A stretch of DNA of 64,000 nucleotides. Source: Hesseltinella vesiculosa (lineage: Eukaryota; Mucoromycota; Mucoromycetes; Mucorales; Cunninghamellaceae). A model generated the notes under the pieces. It did not search any database. It was not told the DNA's origin and worked only from the letters and a program-made list of their open reading frames with translations. Shown piece after piece: positions 22,597 to 39,150 of the stretch (position 1 is its first letter; each line of letters opens with the position of its first letter). Both the position numbers and the translations under genes were made by a program. The stretch spans positions 620,001 to 684,000 of the forward strand of contig MCGT01000012.1 in the NCBI GenBank assembly GCA_002104935.1. Direction: 5' to 3'.

Positions 22597-24298
22597 CTAC
22601 TCGTCACTTGAACATTTCTTGGGGATACGAAGAGTGATATGGTCCAAGAGTTCTTCAGCAGCTACTCGATTAGGGCACTACAAAAAGCTGTGGTCAGGGA
22701 TCGGCTTGGGTTTAAGACATCCTTTTCATTTTACCTTGAGAGCATAGTTGACCAGCTTGGTTTCTGAGGAGCCATCTTCGTTGGTAACAGGTTCAAATGC
22801 TGCAAAGCGCACAAAACGTTCTTGCATAATAAACACTTTCATTTCAGCAAAAAGCGACAGATTCAAAATCAATCGAAACACCGAGTCGGCACGCATGACC
22901 AGGCGAGTGTGTGCGCTTCCTTTGCAGTTGATCCTCAATGTACCTGTGCCGCGTTCTTTCCAGTTGCTACCGTCCAGTACAAGTAGTTTGGCTTTGGTTT
23001 GGTAAATTGTATCTTCGTCTTCTTCACCAGTCACGACTGAACGTAGCAACAACAGAGAAGGGATGAGATATTGTCCGCAGGAGTGACATTGGCTTACCTT
23101 CTGTTTCCTTGACGCCGGGGACTTTGATCTTTGCACCTTCGCCGAAAGCATGTTGTTCCGAGGCAGGTGAGTGGCCATTGGTTTCGTGATCCTCTTGGTT
23201 GTCGTTTGCTTCGGATCCGACGCTGCTGGCATGGGAATCAGTGGGGGATAATGCGTTAGCCTTGCAGGCAGACAAGGCATTGGTGCTCGTAGCGGAGGAA
23301 GCTGCCAACGCAAAGGGGGAGGATGTGTTCCCAGGCTTGGCAAATGCGCCAAATCCGGAGGCCGTCGTGCTGGCATCGCTTGCTGAATTGGTATGGTTGG
23401 TAGTCGCAAATGAGCCGAAACCTGACATGGCTGATGTGAATCCACCAAAGGTCTAATGAAAAAGAGCGGGGGGAGGGTTAGCGCCTTTTCTTGTCATCGA
23501 CTAGGTGCTTACAGATTTCTGGGTGGTGGCCGTCGTTGAAGGAGCGGCAGGAGAAGCAGCAGCTGCAGCAGAGCTAGCCCAAGCTTTTGTGCCAAAGCCA
23601 GACGAAGCACCAAAGGTGTACTTGGCTTCGGCCTTGGCTGAGACTGGCGAGGGTTTGGCACCCTCTTCTTCTTCAGCAAATTCGCCCCAATCGTCGCTGT
23701 TGCTGTTACCGCCAAACTGAGAGAAGTTTTTGGTGGAAGGCGGTTCCTGTTGCGAAGCTGTAGGGGTAAGGTCATCATCGTCAGTGCCTTGGGTGCTTGA
23801 CATGGCCTCGTCCATATGCTCAGGCTTGTCAGCGGTGCTCATGTCCTTCAAGTTTTTTCGAATGGTCGTCATGGAATGGCTTGTGGGAAGGTTATCCTCA
23901 TCACGTTTGCTAAAACACAACAACAGAAAAGAAGGGGTAAGAATAGAAAGAATGATACGGATGGATCCAAGACACTTACGTTTTCTTTGGAGCGGATACC
24001 GTTGGCATCTTTTCTGATTCAGCCTGAGAAAATAAAAAAAGGTGTGGGACGAAGAGTTCGATGGTAGGTTAGCTTACATTTCTTACCTCGTCTTTAGGAG
24101 AGGCAACAGGTTCTACAGATTGTGCACGGCCTCTCTTTTTAGAAAAGGCATCATCTACGTTAGAATGAATGAACCGTAAAAAAGGTGCAGTGAGTAACAT
24201 GTCAACCTATAAAGGACTTGGTCTCTCCTTTTTATGAGATCCCAATGCAACTTACCCATGTCTTGTGTAGAATGTATCGAGTCAGGAGGTGAAGACAT
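22597..24298 (-). CDS. RanBP3/Yrb2-like protein: FG motifs plus Ran-binding domain
   Basis: Seven minus-strand exons (24298-24256, 24154-24087, 24023-23980, 23909-23513, 23452-23098, 23036-22735, 22677-22597) join in frame to 429 residues. A basic KKRGR near residue 20 is a likely nuclear localisation signal. Residues about 90-290 are acidic and Ser/Thr/Ala-rich with scattered FG motifs (SQFGGNS, YTFGASSGFG, TFGGF, SGFGSF, SGFGAF). Residues about 302-405 form a Ran-binding domain: VTGEEDEDTIYQTKAKL, NWKERGTGTLRI, RLVMRADSVFRLILN. The order NLS, FG, C-terminal RanBD matches RanBP3/Yrb2 (fission yeast Hba1), a nuclear cofactor for CRM1-dependent export. Nup2/Nup50-type proteins share the parts, but the short FG region and low Lys/Phe density fit RanBP3 better. 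It is divergent from CCT7. Confidence 0.85.
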
Positions 24299-24764
24299 GT
24301 TAAATTACAGTGAGCAGCCAAAAAGCAAATGATCGAGAAGGAAAGAATGAAAAAATTCTGGCTTGCTTTTTTTTTTTTTGCAGGCACAGCTGCCAGCGAC
24401 AAAATGTTCAGACGATTTTGATTGGTTTGGCTCTTTGACTTGTGACCCGGGCGGCCAAACTCTCTTACACTGGCAACAATCGACTCTCTGAGTTGGATGA
24501 GACTTGACATAGACTTGACAGTGTCAGAGCAACCAGGCATGATGTCATTATCATAGTACGATCGTCCATTGGAAAGGTCATTCAAGTGAGCCGTGACGTG
24601 CAATAGGGGGGAAACGCGGAGGTTCAAGTTTTTTTTTTTTTTTTTTGACAGGCGAGGTGTAAAGTGATCATTTTTTTTTTTTTTTTTTTGTTTCTGTTTC
24701 CTTCTTTCGCTTTCCACCTGATCTGCATCGTTTATTTTAATCTGGTGTTTTTTCCTACGTCAAC
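24299..24764. promoter_or_regulatory. Divergent promoter between RanBP3-like gene and CCT7
   Basis: The 466 bases between the two start codons hold three T-runs (24367-24380, 24629-24646, 24671-24690) and no supported gene. Homopolymer runs of this kind exclude nucleosomes in fungal promoters, so this is probably a shared nucleosome-free promoter; that is inference. Confidence 0.5.
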
Positions 24765-26678
24765 ATGTCTCGTTCTATGATGGTAAGTCTAGAGAATGGA
24801 AATAGCTAGGGCGAGATGCTTATGATTTGGTATAAATTGGCGTGGGCTAATCTTTTTATTTTTTTTATTTTTATTTTTCATCTTACCCAGCAACCACAAA
24901 TCATCCTTCTCAAGGAAGGTACCGATACCTCTCAAGGCAAAGGCCAACTTTTGTCAAATATTAATGCTTGTACAGCTGTGGTTGATACTGTGAAAACAAC
25001 GTTGGGCCCTCGAGGCATGGATAAATTGATGGTGGATGGTCAAGGTACGTTTTTTTTTTTTTGGGCGGTGAATCTAGCGTCATCGCCATCTCACCCTCGA
25101 CGGCTGTTTTATTTTATGGAATAGGTCAAGTGACCATCTCCAATGATGGTGCCACAATCATGAAGCTATTGGATATTGTGCATCCTGCCGCCAAGACCTT
25201 GGTGGATATTGCTCGATCACAAGATGCTGAAGTGGGCGATGGTACCACCAGCGTCGTGCTTTTGGCTGGCGAATTATTAAAGGAAGTCAAAGGTTATATC
25301 GAAGAAGGTGTCAGCCCTCACGTCATTATCCGAGGCTACCGCCAAGCAGCTCGTCTCTCCATTAACAAAATCAAAGAACTGGCCATCAAAATCAGCAAGG
25401 ACGACAAAGAGTAATAGCTTGACGGGTGATCCAAGCAGCCAAAGCTCACTTTTTTTTTTTTTTTTTCAAACCAGGGAATTCTATGGCTTGTTATCAAAAT
25501 GCGCTGCCACTGCCATGTCATCCAAACTGATTTATTCTCAAAAGGAATTCTTCACAAAGATGGTGGTGGATGCCGTGTTGTCGTTGGACCAAGACAGCCT
25601 GAACGAACGATTGATCGGGATTAAGCGCGTGCCTGGTGGTGCCATGCAAGAATCCTTGTTGGTCAAGGGCGTGGCTTTCAAAAAGACCTTTTCCTATGCC
25701 GGTTTCGAACAACAACCCAAAGCCTTCAAAAACCCCAAGGTGTTGTGTCTGAATGTCGAATTGGAACTCAAGGCTGAAAAGGACAATGCTGAAGTGCGTG
25801 TGGAACAAGTGTCTGACTACCAAGCCATCGTCGACGCCGAATGGCAAATCATCTTCCAAAAGCTCGAAGCCATCGTGGCCAGTGGTGCTCAAGTCGTCCT
25901 GTCCAAGTTACCCATCGGCGATCTGGCTACCCAATACTTTGCCGACCGCAACATTTTCTGTGCTGGCCGTGTGGCCAAGGACGACATGGATCGTGTGATC
26001 CAAGCTGTGGGTGGCTCGGTGCAAACCACCTGCTCCGACTTGCGTGATGAATTCTTGGGCACCTGTGACTCCTTTGAAGAACGCCAGATCGGTGGTGAAC
26101 GCTACAACTTGTTTGAAGGCTGTCCTCAAGCCAAGACCTGTACCTTGGTGCTGCGCGGTGGTGCCGAGCAATTCATTGCTGAAGTGGAACGCTCTCTGCA
26201 CGATGCCATCATGATTGTGCGTCGCGCCATCAAGAACAACTTGGTGGTGGCCGGTGGTGGTGCCACCGAAATGGAAATCTCAAAGTACTTGCGTGTCCAT
26301 TCCCGTACCATCGAAGGTAAGCAGCAATTGATCGTCGGTGCCTTTGCCAAGGCCTTGGAAGTGATCCCCCGTCAACTCTGTGACAATGCTGGTTTCGATG
26401 CCACCGACCTGCTCAACCGACTCCGTATGAAGCATGCCCAACCCGGTGGTACCTGGTTTGGTATCGATGTCAACAACGAAACGATTGCCGACAACTTCGA
26501 AGCCTTTGTCTGGGAACCTGCGCTTGTCAAAACCAACGCCATTGCTGCTGCCACCGAGGCTGCTTGTTTGATCTTGTCTGTCGACGAAACCATCAAGAAC
26601 AAGCAAAGTGAACAACCTGGTGCTGGTATGCCCCGTGGCGGCATGCCTGGCCGTGGCCGCGGCGTGCCTCGTCGTTAG
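24765..26678 (+). CDS. CCT7: TCP-1/CCT chaperonin subunit eta
   Basis: Four exons (24765-24782, 24891-25044, 25125-25410, 25475-26678) join in frame to 553 residues, the usual length for this subunit. CCT is the cytosolic double-ring ATP-driven chaperonin that folds actin, tubulin and WD-repeat proteins. The N-terminus [17 protein letters not shown] is diagnostic for eta. The ATPase motifs [29 protein letters not shown] and [19 protein letters not shown] are intact, as is the C-terminal [14 protein letters not shown] block and [14 protein letters not shown]. The tail ends in Gly/Arg/Met repeats ([13 protein letters not shown]). Exon 1 is only six codons long. Downstream codons favour C and lack rare ones, as expected for a highly expressed gene. 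Confidence 0.96.
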
Positions 26679-27006
26679 ATCACGTCACTGCAAAAAAAAA
26701 ATCATCATGTCATCCTCCCCCCCTCTTTCGTTTCACCTCCTCTTTTTCTTGTGTTATTTCATGTATAGCTTCTTTTTTATTTTTATTTTTCTGACTCGCT
26801 AATAAAGGACAAAAGTTGTATTGGTTAAAAACACTGTCGTCATCTTGAAGGCTGTGTCTGGACTGATGAAATCGCGGAGCGGTATTTCCCCTTGCGTCGT
26901 ACCGAGTTTTTTTTTTTTTTTTTTCGATTTCCTTTTTCTCTCACTCTTCCTCTTTTCTTTGGTTTTTTTCTTTTCTTGAAAGAAAAAGAAGTTTCCAGTT
27001 TGAACA
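26679..27006. other. CCT7 3' region and importin 5' region
   Basis: A canonical AATAAA lies at 26801-26806, about 120 bases past the CCT7 stop. The following 200 bases include an 18-base T-run and pyrimidine-rich leader before the importin start. Confidence 0.5.
26801..26806 (+). terminator. Poly(A) signal AATAAA for CCT7
   Basis: Canonical hexamer at a plausible distance after the CCT7 stop, within a T-rich 3' region. Confidence 0.5.
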
Positions 27007-31382
<4,376 letters not shown>

Positions 31383-31643
31383 TCGGACCCTATAACTATT
31401 GATATCCATCCCTCCTGTTATTCGACCTCCTCTCCCCCTCCCCCGCGCATTCCCTTCTCTTTAATATCCTTTGCGTTCCTTTCATCTTGCTACTATTACC
31501 TTCTTTAACACTCCTTACTGCTCCATTGCATGGATCTCTATCTCCTGCTGCTGAACTGTTGATTTAAATGCTATCTTCCATGATGATGATTATTTTATAA
31601 AAAAAATTGCCATTGAGCCTTGGAAAAATAATTTATAAAGCTC
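31383..31643. other. Convergent 3' ends
   Basis: Pyrimidine-rich sequence between the importin stop and the minus-strand PUL-gene stop. No gene seen; A/T-rich polyadenylation-like sequence lies near 31590-31640 for both directions. Confidence 0.4.
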
Positions 31644-34008
31644 CTAGTTTTCTTGCTCTAACATCTGAATGAGATCGCGCGATAAACCGAGGATGGCGCC
31701 ATTTTCGGCCCAGAGTGAGCGCTTGCCCTCAAGGAGCGAGACGGTATCCAAAGCTTGAAGTAGTGATGTGACCGTACTATCTGTTGGTGCCAGGAAGACG
31801 AGGTTGCCAAGGCAGGCGAGCAGGCGATGTGCCGTATGCACGTCGGTTTCCTTGGCCAGCGCATCGACCACAGCGCTAGCCATCTCAACGTGCCAGTCAT
31901 CATCACCTTGTTCGGCTGCTGAGGAGCCATCTTGCTCGGATTTCAGGCGCGCCGCCAAGACCACCGTGCTGCAATTAAAGGCCAGCGATGCAGCGGCTTG
32001 TCTGACCTTTGGATCTTCCGCCAACAAACTGTTGACCAACAGCTGAGTCAATCCAGGCCGGTGCGACGACGGCAGGTGTGACGTGAAGGAAGAGTGTGTC
32101 AAAACGGCGTGAGTAAAGATATTGCATGCAAGGCGAAGCGTCATCATCCAGGTAGCTTTTGCTACACCTTGCTTCAGATCCAGCCATTTAGCCAAAGTGT
32201 TACCTGCAAAAAGGCAAAGAAAATGAAAAGAAGAAAAAAAAAGAAAAAATAGACACGGTGCTTACTGTTGGCTGTATAAAACGTGCCAGCATCCTCAGTC
32301 AGTAAAAAGGATGAGAACAGGTCCAAAAATGGGAAATGATGATCCTTAGGCAGCTTTGCGTAGATGACATCTTTTTAAACAAGGCAGGTGAGTCATTAGG
32401 CACCAAGCATCTTCATTGGCGTGCATTACCTGCTAAGCCTTGCCACCTGATGCTATCAATGGCATTCTCGGGGTGTGGTTCCTTGAATTTGGCCAATGTC
32501 GCAGATTGGGCGTCGTCCAACCTGATGCCATCCTCCTTCAAGTAGGACTCGAGTTTATCCACTACCAAATCTGCCTTGTTGCGTGCTTTATAGAGGATTG
32601 GGTTCGTGTCGCCTTTACAAATTTCCTTGAGATGCAGCTTTCGATGAGGATGGGCTAAGAAAGAGAACACGCTTGTGAGTATAACCGCAGCATTTTTTTT
32701 TTTTTTTTAGAAAAAAAGTGCTTCATACGAGGATGGGCGGTGAATAAAAGTAGGTCGATGGAGCTTTTCAGTTCTGCAAAATTGGCGCCTCGGAACTCAG
32801 TCATCTACAATGGAAAGAGGTGTGTATGTGAGTGACCAAGTCATTCGGCACTTCTTCTTTCTTCAGCATACCTTGACACCCTTGTGGAAAAACATAAAGG
32901 TAGGAGTGGCACGCACTTGGAATTTGGCACCCACATCGTACGCCATGGATGTATCAACAATGACACCCAGGATACGCAACGACGCTACGCCTTCATTCTT
33001 TTCATGAATGAGACGTTCAAAGTCCGGCTTGATTACGCGGCAAGGTGGGCATGTGGCTGAGGTGAAGAAGACAGCAACAGCTGGATACGTGTTTAATAGG
33101 GAGTCCAGCGTTTGTAGGCTGGTCACAGTCTGCACCGCTTGCTGAGAGACGGAGGCTGGAGCAGCTGACATTGCCGACGAGGCGACACCCTGCAAGATCG
33201 AGGCAGCTTCGGATGTAGCTTGCTGGTTGGCTGCACTTGCTGAAGAGGATTGTCCGTTGTTCAACCTTGACTGGCCAAACATGCCTTCAATCATCGGCAT
33301 CAGCGATTGGCCGAGAGGTCTAAGAAGAGAGAGAGGGAGAGAGGGAAGAAGGTGGGTCTAGTCAGATTCCGGCTCATCCAGCTTACGTGTTCATAAATTC
33401 CGCAGGAAGCTCAGTGATATGGTTTGGAATGGATTCCCCGGTTAGGAATTGGCATACGTCATTGCTGAAGGTGTTGCAGTTAAAATCAAGAAGGTGGTAT
33501 TTTTCGGCTCTAGACAAACCACACACCCAGGCAAGAAATAAAGAGGGTGGTCAATGGCAGGTTAGCTTGATGGCATTCAAGCTATGCTCCATTGCGACCG
33601 CAACCTACGTATACAGTGATCGTTGATTGTCGATATATTCAACGAACACCTCCAGAGGGAGAAATGTGGTGCCAATGTCAATGACGTCAAGAGGCTGGCC
33701 GTGAATCGTTTGGCCTTTTCGTTGAACAAGAGTGAGCCATGCAAGAAAGCGACAGCAATTGAAGCATTACCTGGCTGCTCAACAGAGATTCCCTGGCCAT
33801 AAAAGAATTCTTGCCCATACACCACAACCGACGTGTGCCAAATGCCATCTTTTATTCACGCAAAAGTGTAAAAAAGGGGAGCTCAGTATGCTTTTTGCTT
33901 CCGGTTTTGTGTTTTACCGATTTGTTTTCCTGTCAGGCCCATGGACATTGATTTCGCCATGCCACGGGACAAGTCATACACATAGAGCTTGACCGATTCT
34001 TCTGACAT
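31644..34008 (-). CDS. PPPDE-thioredoxin-PUL three-domain protein
   Basis: Nine minus-strand exons (34008-33918, 33848-33771, 33714-33609, 33509-33387, 33319-32872, 32804-32729, 32654-32430, 32370-32266, 32203-31644) join in frame to 603 residues. Residues about 5-130 are a PPPDE (DeSI-type) cysteine isopeptidase: the catalytic His is in DGIWHTSVVVYGQEFFYG and the catalytic Cys in LLDFNCNTFSNDVCQFLTG. Residues about 195-300 are a thioredoxin fold with active site ATCPPCRVIKPDF and the cis-proline segment RATPTFMFF. Residues about 340-603 are an alpha-helical PUL domain starting DSIRWQGLAG and YAKLPKDHHFPFLDLF; PUL domains bind Cdc48/p97. A role in removing SUMO or ubiquitin from Cdc48 clients is inferred from the domains. 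Both catalytic centres look intact. Confidence 0.88.
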
Positions 34009-34299
34009 CTGATTTGCCTGATTCAATCAAGAAAATAAATAAATAAAAAAAATAGGTAGTGAAAAGAAGGCGACAGAAAAAAAAAATGTGGCCTTTTTTT
34101 TTTTTAACAAAAAGGCACATGTGCGCTTGAAAAAGGAAAGCCTCATCATCGCCAATGTCGATTTTGCTTTGTCCACGTCGCCAAAAACGAGGTTTTACTT
34201 TATTTCAGATTGCAAGCTGCTGCCTTTCATTCTGCTGAAATTTGTTTGAAGTAACTGGAGGAGTGGGGAATAAATACGTTGGATGGTATGGAGGAGAAA
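34009..34299. other. Spacer between head-to-tail minus-strand genes
   Basis: Holds the leader of the PPPDE gene and the 3' region of the HSPA12-like gene; a minus-strand AATAAA lies at 34199-34204, about 96 bases past the latter's stop. Confidence 0.45.
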
Positions 34300-36552
34300 T
34301 CAGCGCCGGACGCTGCCGGCTGTGCCGCTGGCATTCCAGCCAGCAGCAGCGGATTGCATGCCAGTGACATTGGTCGACCGAGTTGACGGTGCAGGCGCGG
34401 GTGTGGGTTTTGGTGTGGGTGGTAATGACCTGGCTTCTTGGGAATCTGTCGAGACGCTGGCACGGTCGGGCTTGGGGCATTGATAAGGGGGCGTGGCTGT
34501 GGATGGTCGTGCCGAAGGCGAAGGCTTTGGTGTGCTTGGTGTCGGTAGAGGCGTATGTCGCTGGAAGGTGGAGGTGGTTGCGACAGTGTAGCCCCCAGGG
34601 ATATCATCGGCAGGGTCCATGCGGGACGTAAATGTAAAGCATTGGTCGCGGATCTCGACCTCAATCTTGATTTCGGTGAGCCCAAAGTACATATGAGCCT
34701 TGCCTGGGATATGCGTGCCAGGCTTGACGTCGGGAAAGGAGGGCATTTGAATACGGAAGGTGCCGACTTCTTTCACTCTTGCATCACCCACCATGCGCGG
34801 GGCTGGGCCATCACCGTCATAAGCACAGAGAACTTGGATTCAAACCAAAGAGGGTTGGGTGGCAAATGCAAATGCAAAAAAAAATTAGCCAATGCTATCG
34901 CCATTGACGATTTTCCATGATCCTTTACCAATTGAGAAATCATTTGGGTATACCGTGATGATATCTTTGGTTACAGACTCATCCACGCCAATGGCGTCGC
35001 CCTTGTTGACATACACACTGAACCGGTCCCGACAGTAAGACTTGCCACGAACATCAATGCGGTGTGTTTGAGGATCATGCAGTGAATTAAAGGGCAGCTT
35101 AGCGTCGAGTCCATAGGTGCGACCTGTTCAGAGCAAAGGATAATGAAGAAATGTCAATGGCTGTCAATTTTCCCCCTAGCCCTACTGTGGATTCTTTACG
35201 GCTGACACGCTGAGTAACCAAATGGGGATTCATGCCAAAGTAGACAGCACCTCGAACCACAGCCATCTCTGGGCGAGGGGGCGACGAGACAAAACGGACG
35301 CGAGGCACAAATGTTTCCTTGACCCGGTGCTGTAGATAAGTCGACATGCCAAAGCCTCCCACCATGAAGATGGCATCCACAGAATTGCTGCCAGATGAAT
35401 CCAGTTGCCGTTGGATCAGGTTGAGCACACGCGTGACCACTGGCTCAAACACCTTGTCGCGGATCTCTTCAAAAGTGAAGACGATGGTGCCGTCGTGGAT
35501 GCCATAGTCGGGGTCTTCACTGTTGGGATAGCCAAGGCTGGAAGGGATGTTGATGTAGTATTCGTCATCGTCGTCTTCAAAAAAATGTGACTTGATGTGC
35601 TCGACAAAGCTGATAAGCATTGCATCCATCGCCCGCGACCGGATGACACCTTCCCAATGCGAGAATCGTTCTCGGATGAGAGCCTCCATATTCTTGTCCA
35701 AGAACACTGAGCCACAGGTATCACCAGAGCCTCGCGTCACTTCCTTCAGCGAGTAGTCAGGGGTATCTTGCACACGGTTTTCGATTTCAAACACTACAAG
35801 ATCGACAGTGCCACCTCCTGCATCACAGATCATGAAGCGTTGGCCAGTCGTCAGTTGAAACAGGCCACAGGTCTTTTGGCAGTAAAGCGCGGCGGCCTCC
35901 GGCTCGCTGATCAGAGCCAGTCGGTCGATCGGGTCGGTGCGCTCAAGCAGGCCGGCCAGGATACTTGCTTCTCGCATCACCGCTTTGGCTTGGATCGTCC
36001 ATGTGGCTGGCACTGTCAGACAGTAGCGGTATTGGCTCTGATCGTAGTTTTTGGCAAATCCTCGATCCATCGTCTCGCTGATATATGTGTGTATGGAGCG
36101 AAGGTAGTCAGCAATCACTTGCACTGGCATCAAGCCGTTAGGCAACGGTGGCATGGTGGCTGCTGATTCTTCATCAAGATATAGCTTGAACTTTTCCAAC
36201 AGGTGGTCACGGAAGTTGGGTTTATCTGCAAGTCCTTTGGCTGCGTCACCCCATGCGGCGATGTCACGGGAACCATTCTTGTAGAGACTGACCGTTGGCG
36301 TCTTTGGATAAGCAACGAACCGTTGTCGTGGCCTGAATGTTAAAAATAAACATAAAAAGGAGATGTGTTAAACCATGACGATTGGCGTTTTGTATTCCAT
36401 CGTTTTGTCTCCTACCAGGCGGTGATGTCTTGATAGCCGTCCACCGTTTCATTTTCAATGAATCCAAAGCAGCATCCGCTGAATGTCGTACCAAAGTCAA
36501 TGCCAATAACATAGGCATACTCTCTTCCAGAAGAGTCCTTGGAAGGATTCAT
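34300..36552 (-). CDS. HSPA12-like divergent Hsp70 ATPase
   Basis: Four minus-strand exons (36552-36416, 36332-35200, 35123-34929, 34832-34300) join in frame to 665 residues. The N-terminus carries the actin/Hsp70 phosphate loop YVIGIDFGTTFSGCCFGF; later come LTVPATWTIQAKAVMREA, ALISEPEAAALYCQK, the second phosphate motif MICDAGGGTVDLVVFEI and the adenosine motif IFMVGGFGMSTYLQ. The RVSRRTYG junction across the exon 2/3 boundary is typical of HSPA12 proteins and fixes the splice site. There is no canonical Hsp70 substrate-binding domain with EEVD; instead the last ~90 residues are Pro/Thr/Ser-rich and probably disordered. HSPA12-like genes are expanded in Mucoromycota, which supports the lineage call. 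Clients are unknown. Confidence 0.88.
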
Positions 36553-37540
36553 GTTCACCATTCAATTTTAAACAAAGAAAAAAGGGGGAACGTTAAATAA
36601 GAAAAGAGAGAAAGAGAAAAATGAGGCTAAGCTGTTTCCTGACGACCAGTTTTGTGCGACGCGAATTCTGCATTTTTTCGTCCTGCCTTTTTTCCCTCCC
36701 CGCTTCCACCCCTTTCGCTCTTGCATCCACTGCAAACCCTCATCTAAAATCACATCAGTACAGTAAACTGTCAGAAATAAAGGTGGCCGGCAACAGGGGC
36801 TTCCTGTTTGTCAAGTCGCATTACACCGTCGTGCTTCTGTTTGCTGATTTTAGTGAAGAAGCAGGATGACTGTGGCCTATTTTAGTTTGCCGATTTCAGG
36901 AGGGGAAGGTCGAGGGTGGATGTTAAACAAAACCTTATCATACAATTTGGAGTGGCTCGTGAAAGATATGCATCCTTTCTAATGTTTCTAAATGCTCTTG
37001 AACCATGTCATCTAACAACAGGTCAGCGATATGGTTGAGCTAAGCACAGTCATCTCGCCCTCGCAAAATCTTTAGCCCGCGGATCAGACATAGCAAGATG
37101 CACTGTCATCGCTCCCAACTTGGCTATGTAGCAACTATAAAGTTGCGTAATATTGGCGTTTTCATCGATGTTTACGAGCCTATGCGCCAATAACATTACC
37201 CGTAGATTCACTAAACTCAACTATCCTGGTTTGCTTTCGATTTTTATTTTTTTCATATGTTAATATTTGCCTGTACCCAATCATCTCAAATTGTTCATCT
37301 GTGTACAATAAGATATGATACAGCCATGTTAAATGCACACACCCCTCAGACATTAGCCTGACGAGCTAGGGGCCTTCAAAATAGAGCGTCCAGGCTGGCA
37401 GTGGGATCGTCGACGCTTCTTAAAAATCATCGACAGAAATGGCAATGGACATAGCAAAAATGAAGAAGAAGAAAAAAGGAGAATAGAAAACAAAAAAGGT
37501 TTGAGAGGAGGCTGAAAAATAAGGAAGAGCGAAGCAGGAT
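36553..37540. other. Intergenic, nothing recognised
   Basis: AT-rich sequence containing the HSPA12-like gene's leader and promoter. Short frames at 36621-36869 run through pyrimidine-rich DNA and show no family. No RNA gene or repeat recognised. Confidence 0.4.
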
Positions 37541-37752
37541 TGGATATTTAATTTAGCTCTGTTTGGAAATTCAACGAGCCATTTGTTGCCATTGGTCTGT
37601 GCGCAACACGTCGATCACAATCGATGTTCAAGTCGTTGCCAACCATCCAAAAAATTGCTCCTTAGAACACGAAAAAGCGGCGATTGCCACTTTTTTTTTT
37701 TTTTCATCCTGCACCTCCCTTCGCTTGGGCAGAAATCAAAAAGGGTATGTAC

Positions 37753-37810
37753 GCCAGTTACCTCCATGTGGTCAAACCTGGGCAACTTTTTAGTTGGGTT
37801 AGACACTGGC
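37753..37810 (+). ncRNA. Structured ~60-nt repeat element, copy 1
   Basis: 58 bases that can fold with a terminal stem GCCAGT/ACTGGC, a hairpin ACC-tccatgt-GGT and a hairpin CAACT-tttt-AGTTG. A run of seven T follows at 37813-37819. Expression is not known; RNA is a hypothesis. Confidence 0.3.
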
Positions 37811-39088
37811 ACTTTTTTTAAATACATTAAATGAAAAAGACATTTTAAAAATAAAAAACAAGCTGTTTCGTTTTGCTTATCGCACTGTATTGAAGAGGAG
37901 TCACTGTTTCCCACGATGGAAGCAAAAAAAAAAAAAAAAGGATGCTTTGAGAAACGCAAAACATCTATGTTGTCGTTCTCATTTCAGTGTATGTAAAAGT
38001 TTTTTTTTAAAAAATACGTCATTATGTTTATTTGAAGATAGCAAAGATGTCTTGTCCGAAACCAAAGCCGTATTGTACAGTGTTTGAAGTTTGTTTTTTT
38101 TTTTTTTTTTTTGAAAACCGGTGAACACCACTTCGTGAATGACATAACACTTTTTTCGTCAAAAATGTTCGTATACTTCCAAACAATGGACAGTATTTCC
38201 TTCTGCGTTACACACTGGTGATTGTATATTTCTTCATTGATTGGATCGTAAGCAAGAAATACCAAGTTCATAAATTCAACGACCTGTGCATTGATAGCTT
38301 AAAAAGCGTGTAAGAACCATAACATAATTGTGTCATTGCTTTACTTACTTAATGAAACATCAACAGCGCTATGTGTTTCATTGTTTGTTGTCATTGTTAC
38401 GATTTCATCATTATATCTGTGATAGCGAAAAGGGTTCATATCAATTCTTGTCTGCCAAACCAAATAGGGTTCCGTAGCATCGTCCAGATAGCAATTATCG
38501 ACATTCATGGCATCAAGATATTTTATCAGTTTAGCAACGTTTTCTTTGGTATATTTTTCACCATAAAACATACATACAGATGGCTTGATTTCTAACTATT
38601 GCCGTCATGTCGGTTAAAGCAATGAAGCAAAACAAGAAGTTTTTTTTACCTTGGCTTTTACCTTGGTGTTGTATATCGGACTGCTAAACGAAATAATGGC
38701 ACCTTTATTCATGATAAAAATAATTATGAGTGATTGAGACAAAGTGGAAAGCCATTCAATAAACAACCTACCGAATCCGTTTCGGTGCTTAACCTTGGAA
38801 ATAATAGGGAGCAGTAGAAAAAGGTAAAACAAAAGAGTTAAAAAAAAGGGGAGGGAAGAGAAGGCTTGATTTTATGACAAAAAAAAATTGAAGACAACAA
38901 AGGTGGGTCAACTTGAACACTTGGCTTTTTTTTACCGCTTTTTCTTTTCGTCCTGTACCTCCCTTCTCTTGTCCTGCCTCCCCTTGGAGGTTCCCCTTCG
39001 CTTGGTTGGCTGTGCTCTTTTTTTCCCCTTTCCTCTGAGGCTTTTGTTTCTCGCACACGCTTGGGCAGAAATCAAAAATGGCATGTCC

Positions 39089-39150
39089 GCCAGTTACCTC
39101 CACGTGGTCATACCTGGGCAACCAACTTTTTAGTTGGGCTAGTTACTGGC
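39089..39150 (+). ncRNA. Structured ~60-nt repeat element, copy 2
   Basis: 62 bases with terminal stem GCCAGT/ACTGGC, hairpin ACC-tccacgt-GGT and a perfect hairpin CCAACT-tttt-AGTTGG. Six T follow at 39153-39158, a possible RNA polymerase III terminator. Confidence 0.35.

Noticed and set aside
35123..35200. HSPA12-like frame continuing to a stop at 35099 without splicing
   Set aside because: Splicing at the GTAAAG donor gives the family RVSRRTYG motif and two more in-frame exons.
39089..39150. Structured element as a 5S rRNA or tRNA derivative
   Set aside because: A short resemblance to the 5' part of 5S rRNA was noticed, but boxes A, IE and C, the T-loop and the overall fold do not match.
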